From Xestospongia bergquistia (lineage: Eukaryota > Porifera > Demospongiae > Haplosclerida > Petrosiidae), in the NCBI GenBank assembly GCA_963965975.1, contig OZ014415.1, positions 129,001 to 193,000 on the forward strand: a DNA stretch of 64,000 nucleotides, given 5' to 3'. The translations under genes were made by a program, and so were the position numbers. Shown piece by piece: positions 1 through 15,367 of this stretch (positions within the stretch are counted from its first letter, which is position 1; each line of letters opens with the position of its first letter). A model generated the notes under the pieces. It had not been told where the DNA came from. It did not search any database and saw only the letters and a list, made by a program, of their open reading frames with translations.

Positions 1-3000
1 ATTTCTGAGAGGCAAGAAATGGAGGCTCGAATTGCTGAGTTAAATGTTCGAGTGAGTCAGTCAGGGATCTCAGAACTCGAAAGAAAGTTGGAAGAATCAG
101 AAAGTAAGTTAGAACTAGCTCGTGAGAGGATTAAAACTTTAGAAAAAGTGAGAGCTAGTCGATTAGTGAGTCCTGAACAACAAGTGGTTGAAAGTAACGA
201 AGAATCACTTAAACTCCAGCTCTTAGAAATGGAAAAAGAGTTAAATCGTTTGTCATCAGTAGAGCGCCAGTCTATTAATAATGAGAGTCAACTTCACGAA
301 CTAGAGAAATTAAAATCTGAGAAACAAAAATTGGGAAGGAAATTCAAGGAAGGTCGTAATCGTTTAAAGTCATTAGCGAGTGAATTACAAAGTTCTGCTG
401 ATTTGATCAAACGTTATCAATCAAAATGTTATGAAATGGAAGAAGAGATTAAACAAACTAAACTTGAACTAACAACACTTCAAAAGGAACATGCTGATAT
501 TAAAGCTCAACTTGAAGTCAAAGATGTTGAATTACAATCATCAATGCAAGCAGGTCTGAATGGTGCATCTGCTACCACATCATCAGCAGTGAATGAATTA
601 CAAGAAAAGTATGAACATCTCTCGTCAGAGTTTTCTCATCTCTCTGAGCAACACCAGGAACAAGGTAGGACACTAACAAACAGTCAGAAAGAGGTCCAAA
701 ACTTGCAAGAGCAGTTATCGTCAGTGAAATCAAATGAAGAGATGACAAAAAGTCTCAACGTACAACTTGAAAATCGACTCAAGCAACTTGAATCATCTTT
801 AAATGAAGCTGAGAAGCACAAAGACAGTTTAGACAAAATTTCAAAGTTACTTTCTGACAAGACCAAAACAGTTAATGAGTTGCAAATTCAATATTCAGAG
901 CTCCAGTCTACACATGATGTATTACAACAAGAAAACAACTCACATCGAGAAAAGATACAAGTTCTTACGTCTCAAGTGACAAGTTTAACTTCAGACAACA
1001 AGTCTTTGAAACAAAAAGTAGATATTCTATCTCATGAAACACCCACCCTCGTACAACAGTCAGCAGAACTGCGAGTTGCTTGTGATGAGGCAGAGAGAAA
1101 ACTTCAGATGTTGCATGCCGAACACGAGATAACAGTGACCCAAGTATCTGGTCTTGAAGATAAGCTGCATCATTCTGAAGCCCTTTGTAAAGAATTGAAG
1201 AGTAAGTTACGATTGTTACAATCAGATCTTGATGAAGCTGAGACAGACTTAGATCAAACAAGAAGCTCTTTCAATGAAGTGAAATCTGAAAATCAACAAC
1301 TCAGGGAAGAAGTGCACTCTTTACATCAAACTTTGTCACATAAAGATAGTGAACTTCACGACATTTCTCAGCAAAGAGATGAAGAGAAACAAAATGTTAA
1401 AGAAATGGAGGATCGATTTGAAGCTGTTTCAAAACAACACGAAGATGAGAAAGCTCACAGTAAATCATTAAAAGTTGATTTAACTCAACTTCGTACAATT
1501 GAGATACCTAAGTTGCATTCAGAATTAGCAAAGACTGTATCAGAGATGGGTCAACTTACAACAGATTATACATCACGTGTCAATCGTATACAAGAACTGG
1601 AAACTCTTTATCAACAGAGCGAATCAGAGAAGCAGGAGATTTCAGGAAAATTATCTACTGTTGAGAAAAAGATGGAAATGGAAGCTGAGAAATCCGTCTC
1701 ATTAAAAGACACTCTTCAAAAGACATCAGAAGAGTTAAAAGATTTGCAATCAACTCACATGTTAGCTGTTGGACATAATCAGAAATTAAGTGAAGAAGTC
1801 CGAAAATTGAAAGATGATGCTAAAAAATTACATGAGGTCCAGGAGAAAAAAGTATCAGAGAGCAAGTCTTTGAAAGAGGAATGTGTTAATTTAAAGGAAA
1901 AACTCAAGGCAAGTCAACTCAAAGTCTCAAGTTTAGAGGCGGAATTAAAGCAATCTAAAGATCAGAGCCACAAATCCAAAGTAGCAACCACAACTCATGA
2001 AATACAAACTTTGAAGACACGTGTGCAAGAACTGGAGAACCAGTGTGAAATGTTAACAGCAACAAGAGATAACTTGCTACATCGACTTGATAAAATGGAG
2101 AAACTAGAAATGGACTATGAACTATTAAAACAACGTATTCAAGATGTTCTAGGACAATCAAGTCAGTTAAAAAATGACAACAAAGCATTGCTACAACTAT
2201 TAGAAGGAGTTGAAGTAAGTCTATTGACTCTCTCTCTCACTATATCTGATTGCATATATTATAGATGGAGATGCCAGCACTTGAGAAAGAAGTGACTCGT
2301 AATTTACAAGAGGAGAATTTGGAGCTCCAACAACAAGTGTCTCTTTTGAGTCAATGGAATGATAAACATCATAAAAATATTGCAAATTTGGAGTCACAAA
2401 TTGAAGCTATGGAAGAGGAAAAGAAAAACATTTTAGTTGAATTAATGCAAGCACAGAACTACGAACAAGTTAGTTCTTTATTATTCTTTCTCTTTATTTA
2501 GTGATCAATTTATTTACCAGGAAAATAGGCAACTCAAAAAAGAACTTGGTGAGGTAGAAATTGAAGTCAATCGCATCAAAAGACAAGCTCACGCTGAACT
2601 TGAAGAAGAAATGAAAGTGAAAGTTGAAACTCAAGCTCAACTTTTATCCATATTTAATGAACATAATAAAGCACTTCAAATACAAGTTAGTAAAACCTGT
2701 TTGACCACTTTATGACTTGTCTTATAAACAGGTTGGTCAACTCCAGAAACAAGTCAAAGAACTAGGGGGTAAGTTGGCGAGGGAGACACCCATCTCCCCT
2801 CCTCCAATGCCAGAAGTATCAGAGAATCTCCAAGTAACATTATAATTACTACTACCTCTAAATAGTTATCATCACAATATTTTGTAGTTTATATCATCTG
2901 ATGCTCGACGTTGTTCTGAACTTGAAGTCCAAAATGCTTCATTACAACAACAATTAGCTAAATTACAAGCTGAATTAATTGTAGCACAAGAAATATCGCC

Positions 3001-4176
3001 AGTTATCAGACGTCGTAGCTCTACTTTGTTAGCTTTGACTAGTGTACCTTTTGTTCCTTCAAATGAAGATTCATTTGTTAGGTCAGTCACACATCAGTCA
3101 CATAAAATATAAATGTATTGTATCGTTTATATATAGCGTTCCTGAAGAAATGTTACTGCCTTGTTCAATATTAGCTGATGCCTTTATTAACAAGACAGAG
3201 TTATCTGCAGAAGTTATGGTAAGAGCCACGACAACATTATAATTATATTGTTTGTAGCAATCTTATCTTCAGACTATTGGAGATGGATGGTTTAATGCTG
3301 TAGCTCAAAAGTCTATCACCAGTTCTTGTCTCCAGTGTTATGTCACTACATTTAATAGACTCTCTCCTAAATTACTAGATATTATTGTTAACATGCAAGA
3401 CGTCAGGGTATGTTAAATTTATTTAAATATATTTAAATATATAGTATATAATTTTTCCATAGGGAAACTCTGCATTACATCATACATTAGCTAATGCTAA
3501 TTTTCCTGCGGTATCGATCTTACTAGATCTGAAGTGTTGCAATACTAACATTACTAATAAAGTAATTACAAGATTATACAATATATCATTTTATATGATA
3601 TCCTTAGGCTGGATATACTCCATTGATGTTAGCTGCAGCTCATAATATTGAATGTGGAGAGAACAAACCTGTATTACAGAAATTGCTCAGTAAAACTGAT
3701 ATTAATATACGCTCTAAAGTGGTAGGTCTTCTTTCTGTTAGTTTAAAAATTCAAATGTGATAATGTTGTTTTGATAGGAATTGCAAACTGCTTTGATGTT
3801 AGCTGTATCTAGTGGTAGTTTAGAATTAATATCATTGTTTTTAGAATATGGAGCAGATATTAATGCTCAAGATAAGGTAAGTTATGAATATCATAAATAA
3901 TATAAATGTTATATGATGTTTATAGGATGGTTCAACTTCTTTAATGTTTGCTTGTGAGAAAGGTCATACTGAAATTGTTCAGAAACTGCTTTCTAATCCA
4001 TCATGTAATGTTTTATTGAAAGATAATGTAAGTTTATTTATTATTATATATTAATTTTATATCTCTTTGGCCTATAGGATGGACAAACAGCATACAACAT
4101 TGCATCTGGTATCGGTCACAATGAAATATGTACTTTACTCAAGAAATATCACAAACATCAATCAAATAAAAGATGA
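1..4176 (+). CDS. KANK-like coiled-coil and ankyrin-repeat protein (5' partial)
   Basis: The reading frame is already open at base 1, so the gene starts to the left. Twelve exons can be joined: to 2214, 2265-2468, 2521-2685, 2732-2833, 2888-3081, 3137-3218, 3258-3407, 3463-3561, 3608-3721, 3778-3876, 3926-4027 and 4078-4176. The first ~900 residues are almost unbroken heptad coiled coil rich in E, K, L and S. The last ~250 residues are five ankyrin repeats closely matching the KANK family: a pre-repeat LSPKLLDIIVNMQD, then GNSALHHTLANANFPAVSIL, AGYTPLMLAA, TALMLAVSSGSLELISLFLE, DGSTSLMFACEKGHTEIVQK and DGQTAYNIA. KANK proteins link talin and kinesin KIF21 at cortical actin and microtubule sites. 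Vertebrate KANKs have only a short coiled coil, so the long one here is unusual; the diagnostic KN motif would lie off the window. Family call from the ankyrin region is firm; function is inferred. Confidence 0.85.
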
Positions 4177-4339
4177 CAGTTTTTTTTATTTTAGTTATTT
4201 TTATTTCAATCAAAGAGCAATATTTTTGTGTGTATTTCAATAATAATATTCATTGTTGTTACAGGAACCATTATTGTGGTCAAAATTATAGTAGAGAATG
4301 TCAATTAGGTAACAAAATCAGCCGATTTGTCATAACGTT

Positions 4340-6948
4340 ATGAGCACAAAGGAGAAAATTTCTCTCATTGAAGAGAGCCCAAGTGATTATGGAGCTACTG
4401 GAATGTCTAGTGGACCTCAATCTGCTAGTGTCTCGTTTCATGGTATTAGTTATCTGATACAAGAAGGTCTCTTTAAGAAAACCACAAAGACAATTTTAAA
4501 CAATGCCTCGTATGTTATAGTTTGTAAAACGCAACTTTTGTTACAATTACTTCATTTACAGTGGAATCATGTTACCAGGTCTTAATGCTATTATGGGACC
4601 TACTGGTAGTGGAAAAACAACGTCAGTATATTATAATAATATTAATGTTATTATTTTTTATTTAATAGCTTGTTAGATATTCTTGCTGATCGTAAAAATC
4701 CTAAAGGACTTCGTGGTATTGTACTAATTAATGGAGAGCGGCAACCTAAAAATTTTAAATGTATGAGTGGATATGTTGTTCAGGTAAGTCTTGTGACTGT
4801 CACGTGACTTATCATATAATATTTAGGACGATGTTGTCATGGGGACATTGACAGTGAGGGAGAACTTCTATTTTTCAGCAGCACTCCGACTTCCACTGAG
4901 TATTTCATGGAATGATAAGAAAAGACGTGTAGAAAAAACTATTGCTGACTTAGGGTTAACTGACTGTGCTGATACTAAAGTCAGTGTTAACTGTAGAAAT
5001 ATTCTATTATTAATGTATACAGATTGGTACAGAGTTCTTCAGAGGTATTAGTGGAGGTGAACGAAAGAGAACTAACATTGGTATGGAGTTGATTATTGAA
5101 CCACAAGTTTTATTTCTTGATGAACCAACTACTGGTCTGGATGCATTCACTGCTGTTACTGTAGTCCAGTTACTGAGAAAGTAAGAGTATGACCCTGTAA
5201 TTAATAGTGTTATTATTATTAATATAACAGTTTAGCTCAAAGTGGTAATCGTATTATTATTATGTCAATACATCAACCTCGATACTCCATATATAAACAA
5301 TGTGATTCACTAACTTTACTTTCACATGGAGAAATAGTCTACCAAGGAGAGACTATAAAAACATTGGATTATTTCTCTGGCCTTGGTATGTCGTGTGCAT
5401 GTCACATGATGGTCATGTGATCTTTTATAGGCTATGTTTGTGAGGAACATGATAACCCAGCTGACTTCCTTCTGGATGTTATTAACAAATGTGAAGGACA
5501 GACTTCAGCTACAGCTGGTGAGTAAATCCCTGAAATTAGAGTCATTATTAATGAAGCATTTAGTATTAAGGATGTTACTATAATAGAATTTTTAGATCTT
5601 CTAGCTATTGAACAAAATGATGCTACAAATACTACAGTTGATTTAGCTAATGCCTATGTTAATTCTAATGAATATAATGCTACACGAGCTAAATGTAAAG
5701 AATTGCTTGACACATTGGAATCAAAGGAAAATGGAAGTAGAAAAAATCACAGACTTTCTCATGCTAAATATGCTACTACTTTCTTATGGCAGGTACATAA
5801 TATTATAATATAATATAATATTAAATATGCCCCTTTATTTAGCTTTTAATTGTTATGATAAGATCAACAATCAACTTAGCTCGTAATCCAATGACATCTG
5901 TTATACAAGTATGTGTTAATTATATAAAATTATAATATATATTGGACAATTAATATTATTATAGTTTGTGATTGTTATCATTTTTGGTGCTGTCGTTGGA
6001 GGAATTTACTTCCAAATTGATAATGGTGATAATGGCTATCAAAACAGGTTTATTTCTTTTTATATCATTGTTATTATTTGAATATTTTCTCTAGAATTGG
6101 AGCCATTTTCTTTATTATTATGAACCAAATATTTGGTAACTTATCAGCTATTGATCTCTTCATAGTTGAGAAACCTATTTTTATGTAAGACACGCCTTCT
6201 TTTACATTATATTACTATCTTCTTTCAGTCATGAGAATGCTAGCGGATTCTATCGAGTTTCTGCTTATTTTTTAGCTAAAGTTATCTGTGACATTATTCC
6301 TATGAGGCTCCTCCCACTTTGTTTATTCTCTGTTATTGTCTATTTTATGATGGGTACTCTAATAATTGATTTTTTAAAAATATTTATTTGTGTCTTTAGG
6401 TTTCCAAGTTGAAATAATCAAGTTCTTTATTTTTTTCCTGACTCTATTTTTAACAGCAGTAGCTGCGACAACATCAGCTTTTTGGGTCAGTGCTGGAGTA
6501 AAGGTAGCTGGTATTGCAAATTTGCTTGTTGCATTAATTTATGTAGTACAAATGGTAAGTTAGTTTTATAAAGTGTTATAATTTATCATTGTAATAGCTT
6601 TTTGGAGGATTTTTGCTAACTCTTGACTCTCTACCGATCTGGATACGATGGTTACAATATGGCTCTTTATTTCGATATTCTGTTGAAGCATTAGCAGTTA
6701 ATGAAATAGAAGGACTAGTATTTAACCAAACTATGTAAGAACAAAATATATTCATTTATAATAACATTAATATTTATATGTTTTTTAGAAATGATTCTGT
6801 ATTGTTAGTACCTGGAGATGTTTATCTCACTCGTCAGGGTTTTAAAACCAACTGGCTCTGGTATGACGAAATTGGACTTGGAATTATGTGTCTACTTTTT
6901 CTGACACTAACTTATTTGACTCTGCGAATTATCAAGAAAGAGAAATAA
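4340..6948 (+). CDS. ABC transporter, subfamily G half-transporter (ABCG2-like)
   Basis: Fifteen short exons join with consistent phase into a ~650-residue half-transporter in the usual ABCG order: nucleotide-binding domain first, then six membrane helices. Visible motifs are Walker [10 protein letters not shown] (split by the intron at 4622-4668), a Q-loop VVQDD, signature ISGGERKR, Walker [13 protein letters not shown], and a switch histidine in SIHQP. The membrane half starts near 5843, and the last exon ends RIIKKEK. ABCG half-transporters dimerise and export sterols, drugs or pigments. The region after the NBD and the overall length fit the ABCG2 group better than ABCG5/8, but the substrate cannot be read from sequence. 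The start ATG at 4340 opens a ~40-residue cytosolic leader before the first beta strand. The stop lies 151 bp before the THOC3 ATG, on the same strand. Confidence 0.93.
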
Positions 6949-7099
6949 CTTAATATTTATCAATATCGTGGTTATTATAACAATTATTGTCTAATTTACG
7001 GACGTGAACGGAAACATTCTGAAATTTGTACTGAAATATAATTGGCAAAAATAATTAAGAAACTATTACTCCGTATACTATACTTCTCCATGAGAGAGT

Positions 7100-8134
7100 A
7101 TGTCGTCTAAACATAATGATCGGGGCAAAGATAGCAATTACTATTCTAATATATGCAGCCATTTTGAAGCAAATAAAAGAAGCAAAGAATACGTGGCTCA
7201 TCAAGCAAAGGTAAGAATAAGTTTTTCTTTACCACGTGGTAGATCACGTGATATTTGTAAGGTACACTCTGTTGCTTGGAGCTGTGATGGCAGTCGATTA
7301 GCAAGTGGATCGTTTGATAAGACAGTTACAATATGGACACTAGAGTCCGATAGACTTGGACGAGAAGGAAATTATAAAGTAAGAAATAATTTCTTTGTAT
7401 AATTTGAGAATTTATGGTATTGACTATAGGTCCATACAGGTAGTGTTGATCAGTTAAGATGGCATCCTAGCAAACCAGAAGTATTAGTAACTGCATCTGG
7501 TGACAAGACAATAAGAGTCTGGGACACTAGAGGTAACAAATGGATACATATTAGAATGATACGAATACATAATAGGGATAAAATGGATGTACAGTAATTG
7601 AAATGGATGTATGTATTTTCACATTAGCTGGTAAACCTACTGGTACTGTTAGTACTAAAGGAGAGAATATTAATATATGTTGGTCTCCTGACGGTCAGAC
7701 TATAGCTGTAGGCAATAAGGTATGTTACTATTAATAGAATATTATGCATTACTAAACTGTTAGTTCTATAAATAGTTTGTGTTTTTAGGAAGACTTGTTG
7801 ACATTTATAGATACTAGAACATTGAAAGTTAAACATGAAGAATTATTTAAATATGAGGTAATAGTGACATCATTGATTATAGTGATAATAGTTAACGTTA
7901 GGTAAATGAAATCTCTTGGAACAAATCTGGCGACCAGTTCTATTTAACTAATGGCAATGGCTGTGTTGTTATTTTTAGGTATTACCATATTTATAATGTA
8001 TTGAATATTATATTGTATAGTTGGCCTGACTTGAAACATCTTCACACAGTTAATGCTCATCCTGCAAACTGTATATGTATTGAGTTTGACAGATCTGGAA
8101 AGTAAGACATATTGTAATACATATGCATTGTTAA

Positions 8135-8208
<74 letters not shown>

Positions 8209-8731
8209 TCATTGTTAGATATTTTGCTACAGGTAGTGCTGATGCATTAACAAGTCTTTGGGATGTATCAGAATTAGTTTGTCTTCGCACATTCTCTCGT
8301 TTAGAGTAAGCCCCTACTAATCATTAACTTACAATTACTGATATTATAGTTGGCCAGTAAGAACACTAAGTTTTAGTCATGATAGTCAACTCATTGCCTC
8401 AGCTTCCGAAGATCTATTTCTAGATATTGTGAGTAGTCATCCATTATATTGAACCATGCATCTATTGATTAAATATATCTATCTATCACTATGTAGGCAT
8501 ATATCCATTCTGGTGAGAAAGTACATCAAGTTTCAACTCAAGCACCAACATTTACTGTTGCTTGGCATCCGAGGAAACATCTTTTAGTATATGCTTGCGA
8601 TGATAAGGTAGTCAGTTTTATGACTTATCTCCGTATATTGTGAATTATCTCCGTATATTGTGTTACTACAGGATAAATACGAACGAGATACGGGAGGAAT
8701 TTGGCTGTTTGGATTACCAAACTCCGTTTAA
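7100..8731 (+). CDS. THOC3: THO complex subunit 3 (WD40)
   Basis: Eleven exons (7100-7210, 7262-7378, 7430-7532, 7628-7719, 7789-7857, 7902-7978, 8021-8101, 8219-8305, 8350-8428, 8497-8607, 8672-8731) give a ~330-residue WD40 propeller, the normal THOC3 length. Repeats show VHSVAWSCDGSRLASGSFDK, LVTASGDKTIRVWDTR, NICWSPDGQTIAVGNKEDLL and SADALTSLWDVSELVCLRTF. The ending RLDWPVRTLSFSHDS, FTVAWHPRKHLLVYACDDKD and LFGLPN is diagnostic of THOC3/TEX1. The protein is a nuclear subunit of THO/TREX, which couples transcription to mRNA export. The seventh intron (8102-8218) carries a 38-bp block shared with a FAF1 intron, followed by a CT tract. The 5' flank contains a short motif (7016-7035) also found upstream of the CAAP1-like gene. 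Confidence 0.96.
8104..8141 (+). repeat. 38-bp intronic block shared with FAF1 intron
   Basis: Starting two bases inside the 5' splice site of THOC3 intron 7, these 38 bases match 15388-15425 (read on the minus strand) without a mismatch. In both places the block ends in TTCTCT and runs straight into a CT tract that forms the polypyrimidine stretch of the intron. Both copies have the same orientation relative to transcription. Confidence 0.9.
8139..8211 (+). repeat. (CT)n tract before a 3' splice site, THOC3 intron
   Basis: Near-pure CT dinucleotides, followed by TTTCTCTTTCATTGTTAG at the exon junction (exon starts 8219). It sits where a polypyrimidine tract is expected. Confidence 0.95.
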
Positions 8732-8811
8732 TTAATAATATAAATTTGTTTTAATAATATTATATTATAAACTACGCCGCGGGGTTAAAATTAGAAGTAC
8801 GTCTGCGAAGA

Positions 8812-10635
<1,824 letters not shown>

Positions 10636-10698
10636 CAAAAACACTGAACAATAATATGTAAATAATAAATTAGTGTAAAGTTTTGTAGTTGTTTATAC

Positions 10699-12054
10699 TC
10701 ATTTCCCATCAGCAGTTGAGGGAGCAGTGTTGAATAGTGAATTAAAACCTGTTGTAGGATATTGGAAATATTGTTGAGAATTATTACCATAAGGACTTAT
10801 ATAGTTTGGTGTGGGATAATAGGTCTGGAAAGAGGACAATGATAAGTCATAACCAGTTGTAGATGCTGGAGATGTATTTGATGTAATGGTTTGTGACGAT
10901 GAGGAGAGGGTTTGTTGAATGGGGTTAATTACAGGGTAAGGGGAAGTCACACATAGAGATTGTAATTTTTCAAGTCTCTTTTGACGATATCTACTTCTAA
11001 AACTAACACTTCCTGTTCTCTCTTGTTTACGGAAACGAGCACGACGATTTTGAAACCAAACCTAATGTAACAAATATAAATACAATCTGATATGTAGTAA
11101 CTCACCTGTATTCTATCTTCACGGATACCCAGCTTCGATGCGAGCTCCTCACGTGTAAATACATCAGGATAGTGAGTAGAAGAGAAAACAAATTCTAATT
11201 GATCTAATTGATAGTTACTGTAAGCTGTTCTTGTCCGTTTAGGTTTTTTAGGTTGATTATCTTTGTCATTGTCTGTAGTAGAGTGGGAGTCGCTATCGTC
11301 ATCTGACCCTGATTCTTCGTCCCCAATATCTGCTACTTCCTCTTCATTTTTATCATGAATATTTTTATGTTCTTTATCTGTTTTAATAATAGTTTTTACT
11401 TCAGGAGAATTATCAGTAGTTTCTAGTAAGATAATGTGAAATGAAGATTTAATATAGGGGGCATACCTCTTATGTTACAGGAAGGATATGATGTTGAAGG
11501 TGATGTTATTAAAGTATCCACAGGAGGTAACCTTGTTTTAGTACCGCTATTTTGACTCCATTCATGAGAGAATGGTAGACTCGTATAATCTGGAGTATGA
11601 TGAAGTGGAGGAGCACCTCCAACATGACTGCCATCAGATCCTGGAACATTTGTAGAGTAAATATTTGGATCATCAGTTTTTATGTATTGATGGCATGTAC
11701 CTAAAGATATATTAGGTGCTGGTTCTGACGTGTAATGTCCGGAAGCTTGTAAACGACGAACTGTTCCCATGTCAGAAGGTAACATATATTGCCATCCTCT
11801 AGGGGGAGGCGGAGGTAAACCAATATTGTTATAAACTCCAGGATAAGGTGGTGGTAAGTAAGGTGTATTACTTGCAGCTGTTAGTAATCGTGTTGATACA
11901 CTGAAGTCAGAGCCATAATTACCTGCAATATAATTGTATACTTTGTAATACAGTGTTAATATTTCAATCACTTACTTAAGGATTCTTTGCTAACAGTCAC
12001 AATTGAGTTTTCATCACTTGTAGATAACTCTGTAGTAGGAATACTTTGATCCAT
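10699..12054 (-). CDS. Paired-like (Q50) homeobox transcription factor
   Basis: Four exons on the minus strand: 12054-11976, 11922-11467, 11422-11106, 11061-10699. The homeodomain runs from KRTRTAYSNYQLDQLEFVFS through HYPDVFTREELASKLGIRED to RIQVWFQNRRARFRKQER. Residue 50 is Q. The intron falls between residues 46 and 47, the position typical of paired-class homeoboxes. There is no paired box in the upstream exons; these encode a P/S/Y-rich leader and an acidic stretch (EEEVADIGDEESGSDDDSDS). The C-terminus is S/T/P/Y-rich and shows no clear OAR motif. This places the gene in the PRD-like class (Otp, Arx, Prop, Alx and relatives); I cannot choose a family by eye. It is a nuclear DNA-binding regulator. 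It converges tail to tail on the membrane-protein gene, with 63 bp between stop codons. Confidence 0.93.
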
Positions 12055-13022
12055 AATTGAAGAGGCCTTTGTGCTATAACAGATGACAAACCAAGAAAAA
12101 CTTGAAAGAAGAAAGCTAACAGTGTAAAAGGTTTAGGTTTCTCTTTGTACTAAGGTGTGAAGGAATCCTTTGAAATGATTTATCAGTTTTGTCTAAGGAG
12201 ACATTCCTCACCTAAAGTGGCAAAATATTGCACACACTTTTATCAACAGTATGCTATAAGTGAATACGTGAAGATTTGAGCTATGTTGAATTGGAAAGGT
12301 GATAGATATTGGTATGACATTAATACATTTATTGAGTACAATTGTATATATGAATTTATTTATATTTATTAACTATTAATTGTTTGTTTATTAGTAAATT
12401 CCAGTTTATTTATTAGTTTATTAGTAAATTCCAGATAATATTTATAGTAATTTTGAATAGAAATGTTATCAAAGTTTAATACACTTAATGTAATGTATAA
12501 TATGCTGATAACATTATATATAATACTTTTATTTATTTATCGAATCTGGTCTAGAATAAATACTGGACTAAAATAGACACTTATAATAAATTGTATAACC
12601 AAATTACTTGTTATCTTTACATATATCATTGTATTTATAAGAACTCTAAATTCATTTCTATTATTATTATTATTATATTAATTTATTAATATCCATTATA
12701 ATTACATTAATACAATAGCTACTAACAACCTTATCAATACAACAATCTTAACTCAATAACAATTAAAACAATTGTCCCTATTAATAAACATACACTATTT
12801 AAATAAAACTATAACTACATACCTTAACTCTTCATCAAATCTCTCTCCTTCCATTTGAATTTAACTATAACTACTAATACTACTATTCTACCTTACACTT
12901 GATGAAACCTTTTTGTCAAGATAACTTTGTCATTGTATAATAATAATAGACTATATTGACAATAATGCTTTTATAATACATTGTGTGACATAATATAAAT
13001 GGGAACATAAGATTATAGGAGG
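12055..13022. other. 968-bp intergenic region upstream of the homeobox gene
   Basis: Very AT-rich, no open frame of note. The duplicated 15-mer TTAGTAAATTCCAGT-like sequence occurs at about 12390-12435. It separates the homeobox start from the FAF1 stop and is the longest non-coding spacer in the left half. It therefore probably holds the homeobox promoter and enhancers, though no binding site can be named. Confidence 0.6.
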
Positions 13023-15327
13023 TCATCTTTCTTCAATAAACAATGTCTCTTGAGGAAACAGCCTCGCTGATTCTAATGTCATATAAACATCTTCTATTTG
13101 TGTGATCTAAAAAGGAAAAACACATCTTCATAATGGAAATTAATATAGAGGTTGTATAATACACTAAAGTATTAGTATGGGACTAGAACAAGTGTCCTCA
13201 ATATAGAGGTTGTATAATACACTAAAGTATTAGTATGGGACTAGAACAAGTGTCCTCAATATAGAGGTTGTATAATACACTAAAGTATTAGTATGGGACT
13301 AGAACAAGTGTCCTCAATATAGAGGTTTTATAATACACTAAAGTATTAGTATGGGACTAGAACAGGTGTCCTCAATATAGAGGTTGTATAATACACTAAA
13401 GTATTAGTATGGGACTAGAACAAGTGTCCTCAATATAGAGGTTTTATAATACACTAAAGTATTAGTATGGGACTAGAACAGGTGTCCTCAATATAGAGGT
13501 TATATAATACACTAAAGTATTAGTATGGGACTAGAACAAGTGTCCTCAATATAGAGGTTATATAATACACTAAAGTATTAGTATGGGACTAGAACAGGTG
13601 TCCTCAATATAGAGGTTATATAATACACTAAAGTACTACTAAGGAGACTAGAACAAGTGTCCTCAATATAGAGGTTGTATAATACACTAAAGTATTAGTA
13701 TGGGACTAGAACAGGTGTCCTCAATATAGAGGTTATATAATACACTAAAGTACTACTAAGGAGACTAGAACAAGTGTCCTCAATATAGAGGTTGTATAAT
13801 ACACTAAAGTATTAGTATGGGACTAGAACAGGTGTCCTCAATATAGAGGTTGTATAATACACTAAAGTACTACTAAGGAGACTAGAACAAGTGTCCTCAA
13901 TATAGAGGTTGTATAATACACTAAAGTATTAGTATGGGACTAGAACAAGTGTCCTCAATATAGAGGTTATATAATACACTAAAGTATTAGTATGGGACTA
14001 GAACAGGTGTCCTCAATATAGAGGTTGTATAATACACTAAAGTATTACTAAGGAGACTACTATAGAACATGGTCTTACATCTTTCTTTGGAAAGGAAGTT
14101 AACAGTTTAAACTCTTCAGGATGATAACCCTTTGATCCAATATAGTTTAGTAACATTTGAATAGTATGTGTTGCTAAGAATCTTCGTTGATCAGTAGAAC
14201 CATCTGGAAATCTTAGTCTCAATATTGCAACTTTATCAGTACAATCACTGCTAGGCTCTGGAGGTATACTGTCCTCCATTCTTTGTCGTTCTTCCTATAG
14301 AGAGATCATTATTTAATATAACTACTAATGATTATTAAGTAGTTATTAAGTAGTTATTAAGTGGTTATTAAGTAGTTATTAAGTAGTTATTAAGTAGCTA
14401 TTAGTAGTTATTAAGTAGCTATTAAGTAGTTATTAAGTAGTTATTAAGTAGCTATTAACTGGTGCTGATAGCATACTTCTTTTCGTTCTTGTTCCTGCAA
14501 TTGTTCCATTTCAATTTTTTTCCTCAATTCTTCTTCAACTTGTTTTTGTCTCTCCTGTTTTAAATCAAGAGGTATTTATTAGCTAGTCCATCCATTTAGC
14601 AACATCTGTCCATATCTACCCGTCCATTCATTCATACCTTTTCCTGATCAGCTAACAGTGACTCTCTGAATGCAGCTTCTTGTTGTGATTTGACTTGTTC
14701 TCTAGCTAACCTCTCATTCTAATAATACAACTATTTATTACACAACAATGATGTTATATAATACCTCCTCCATACGGTCTAGTTCAACACATCCTTGATG
14801 TTGTTCATTAGCTAATATTAAACTACTTAATAATGTATCAGGATCAGTGTGACCTGTTCATAAAGGGTTAATAATACTACAAGTAATGGGTGTGGCTAGC
14901 CTTGAATGATATTCCTAACATCAGTCTGTCCTTTTGCTTTAAAGACTATTAAAATAACTGGTAAATGTTCTGGTTTAATATCATCAACATTAGCAGCTAC
15001 AGCTTGTCCAAAACATTCTCCTACCATATCTAATAGCCTAAATCACATGACAAGTCACATGACACATCATATGATGTAGAACTGACTTTCTTTTCAAGTT
15101 CTCATGTGTCAGGTCCCATGCCCATACTAGGTAATGAAGACTAAGGTAATTGACTATTGAATCACAGCATAAAAGTTGACTATAAAGTCAAAGAAGGAGT
15201 ATATAATATTATATTACTGATATATCATATTAACTTACCTACAAAAAATGTTTGATAGAATACTTTTATCATGATGTAGATAAATGAACATTGGTTTACG
15301 CTGAGAGAGAGAGAAAGAGAGGGAGAA

Positions 15328-15367
<40 letters not shown>

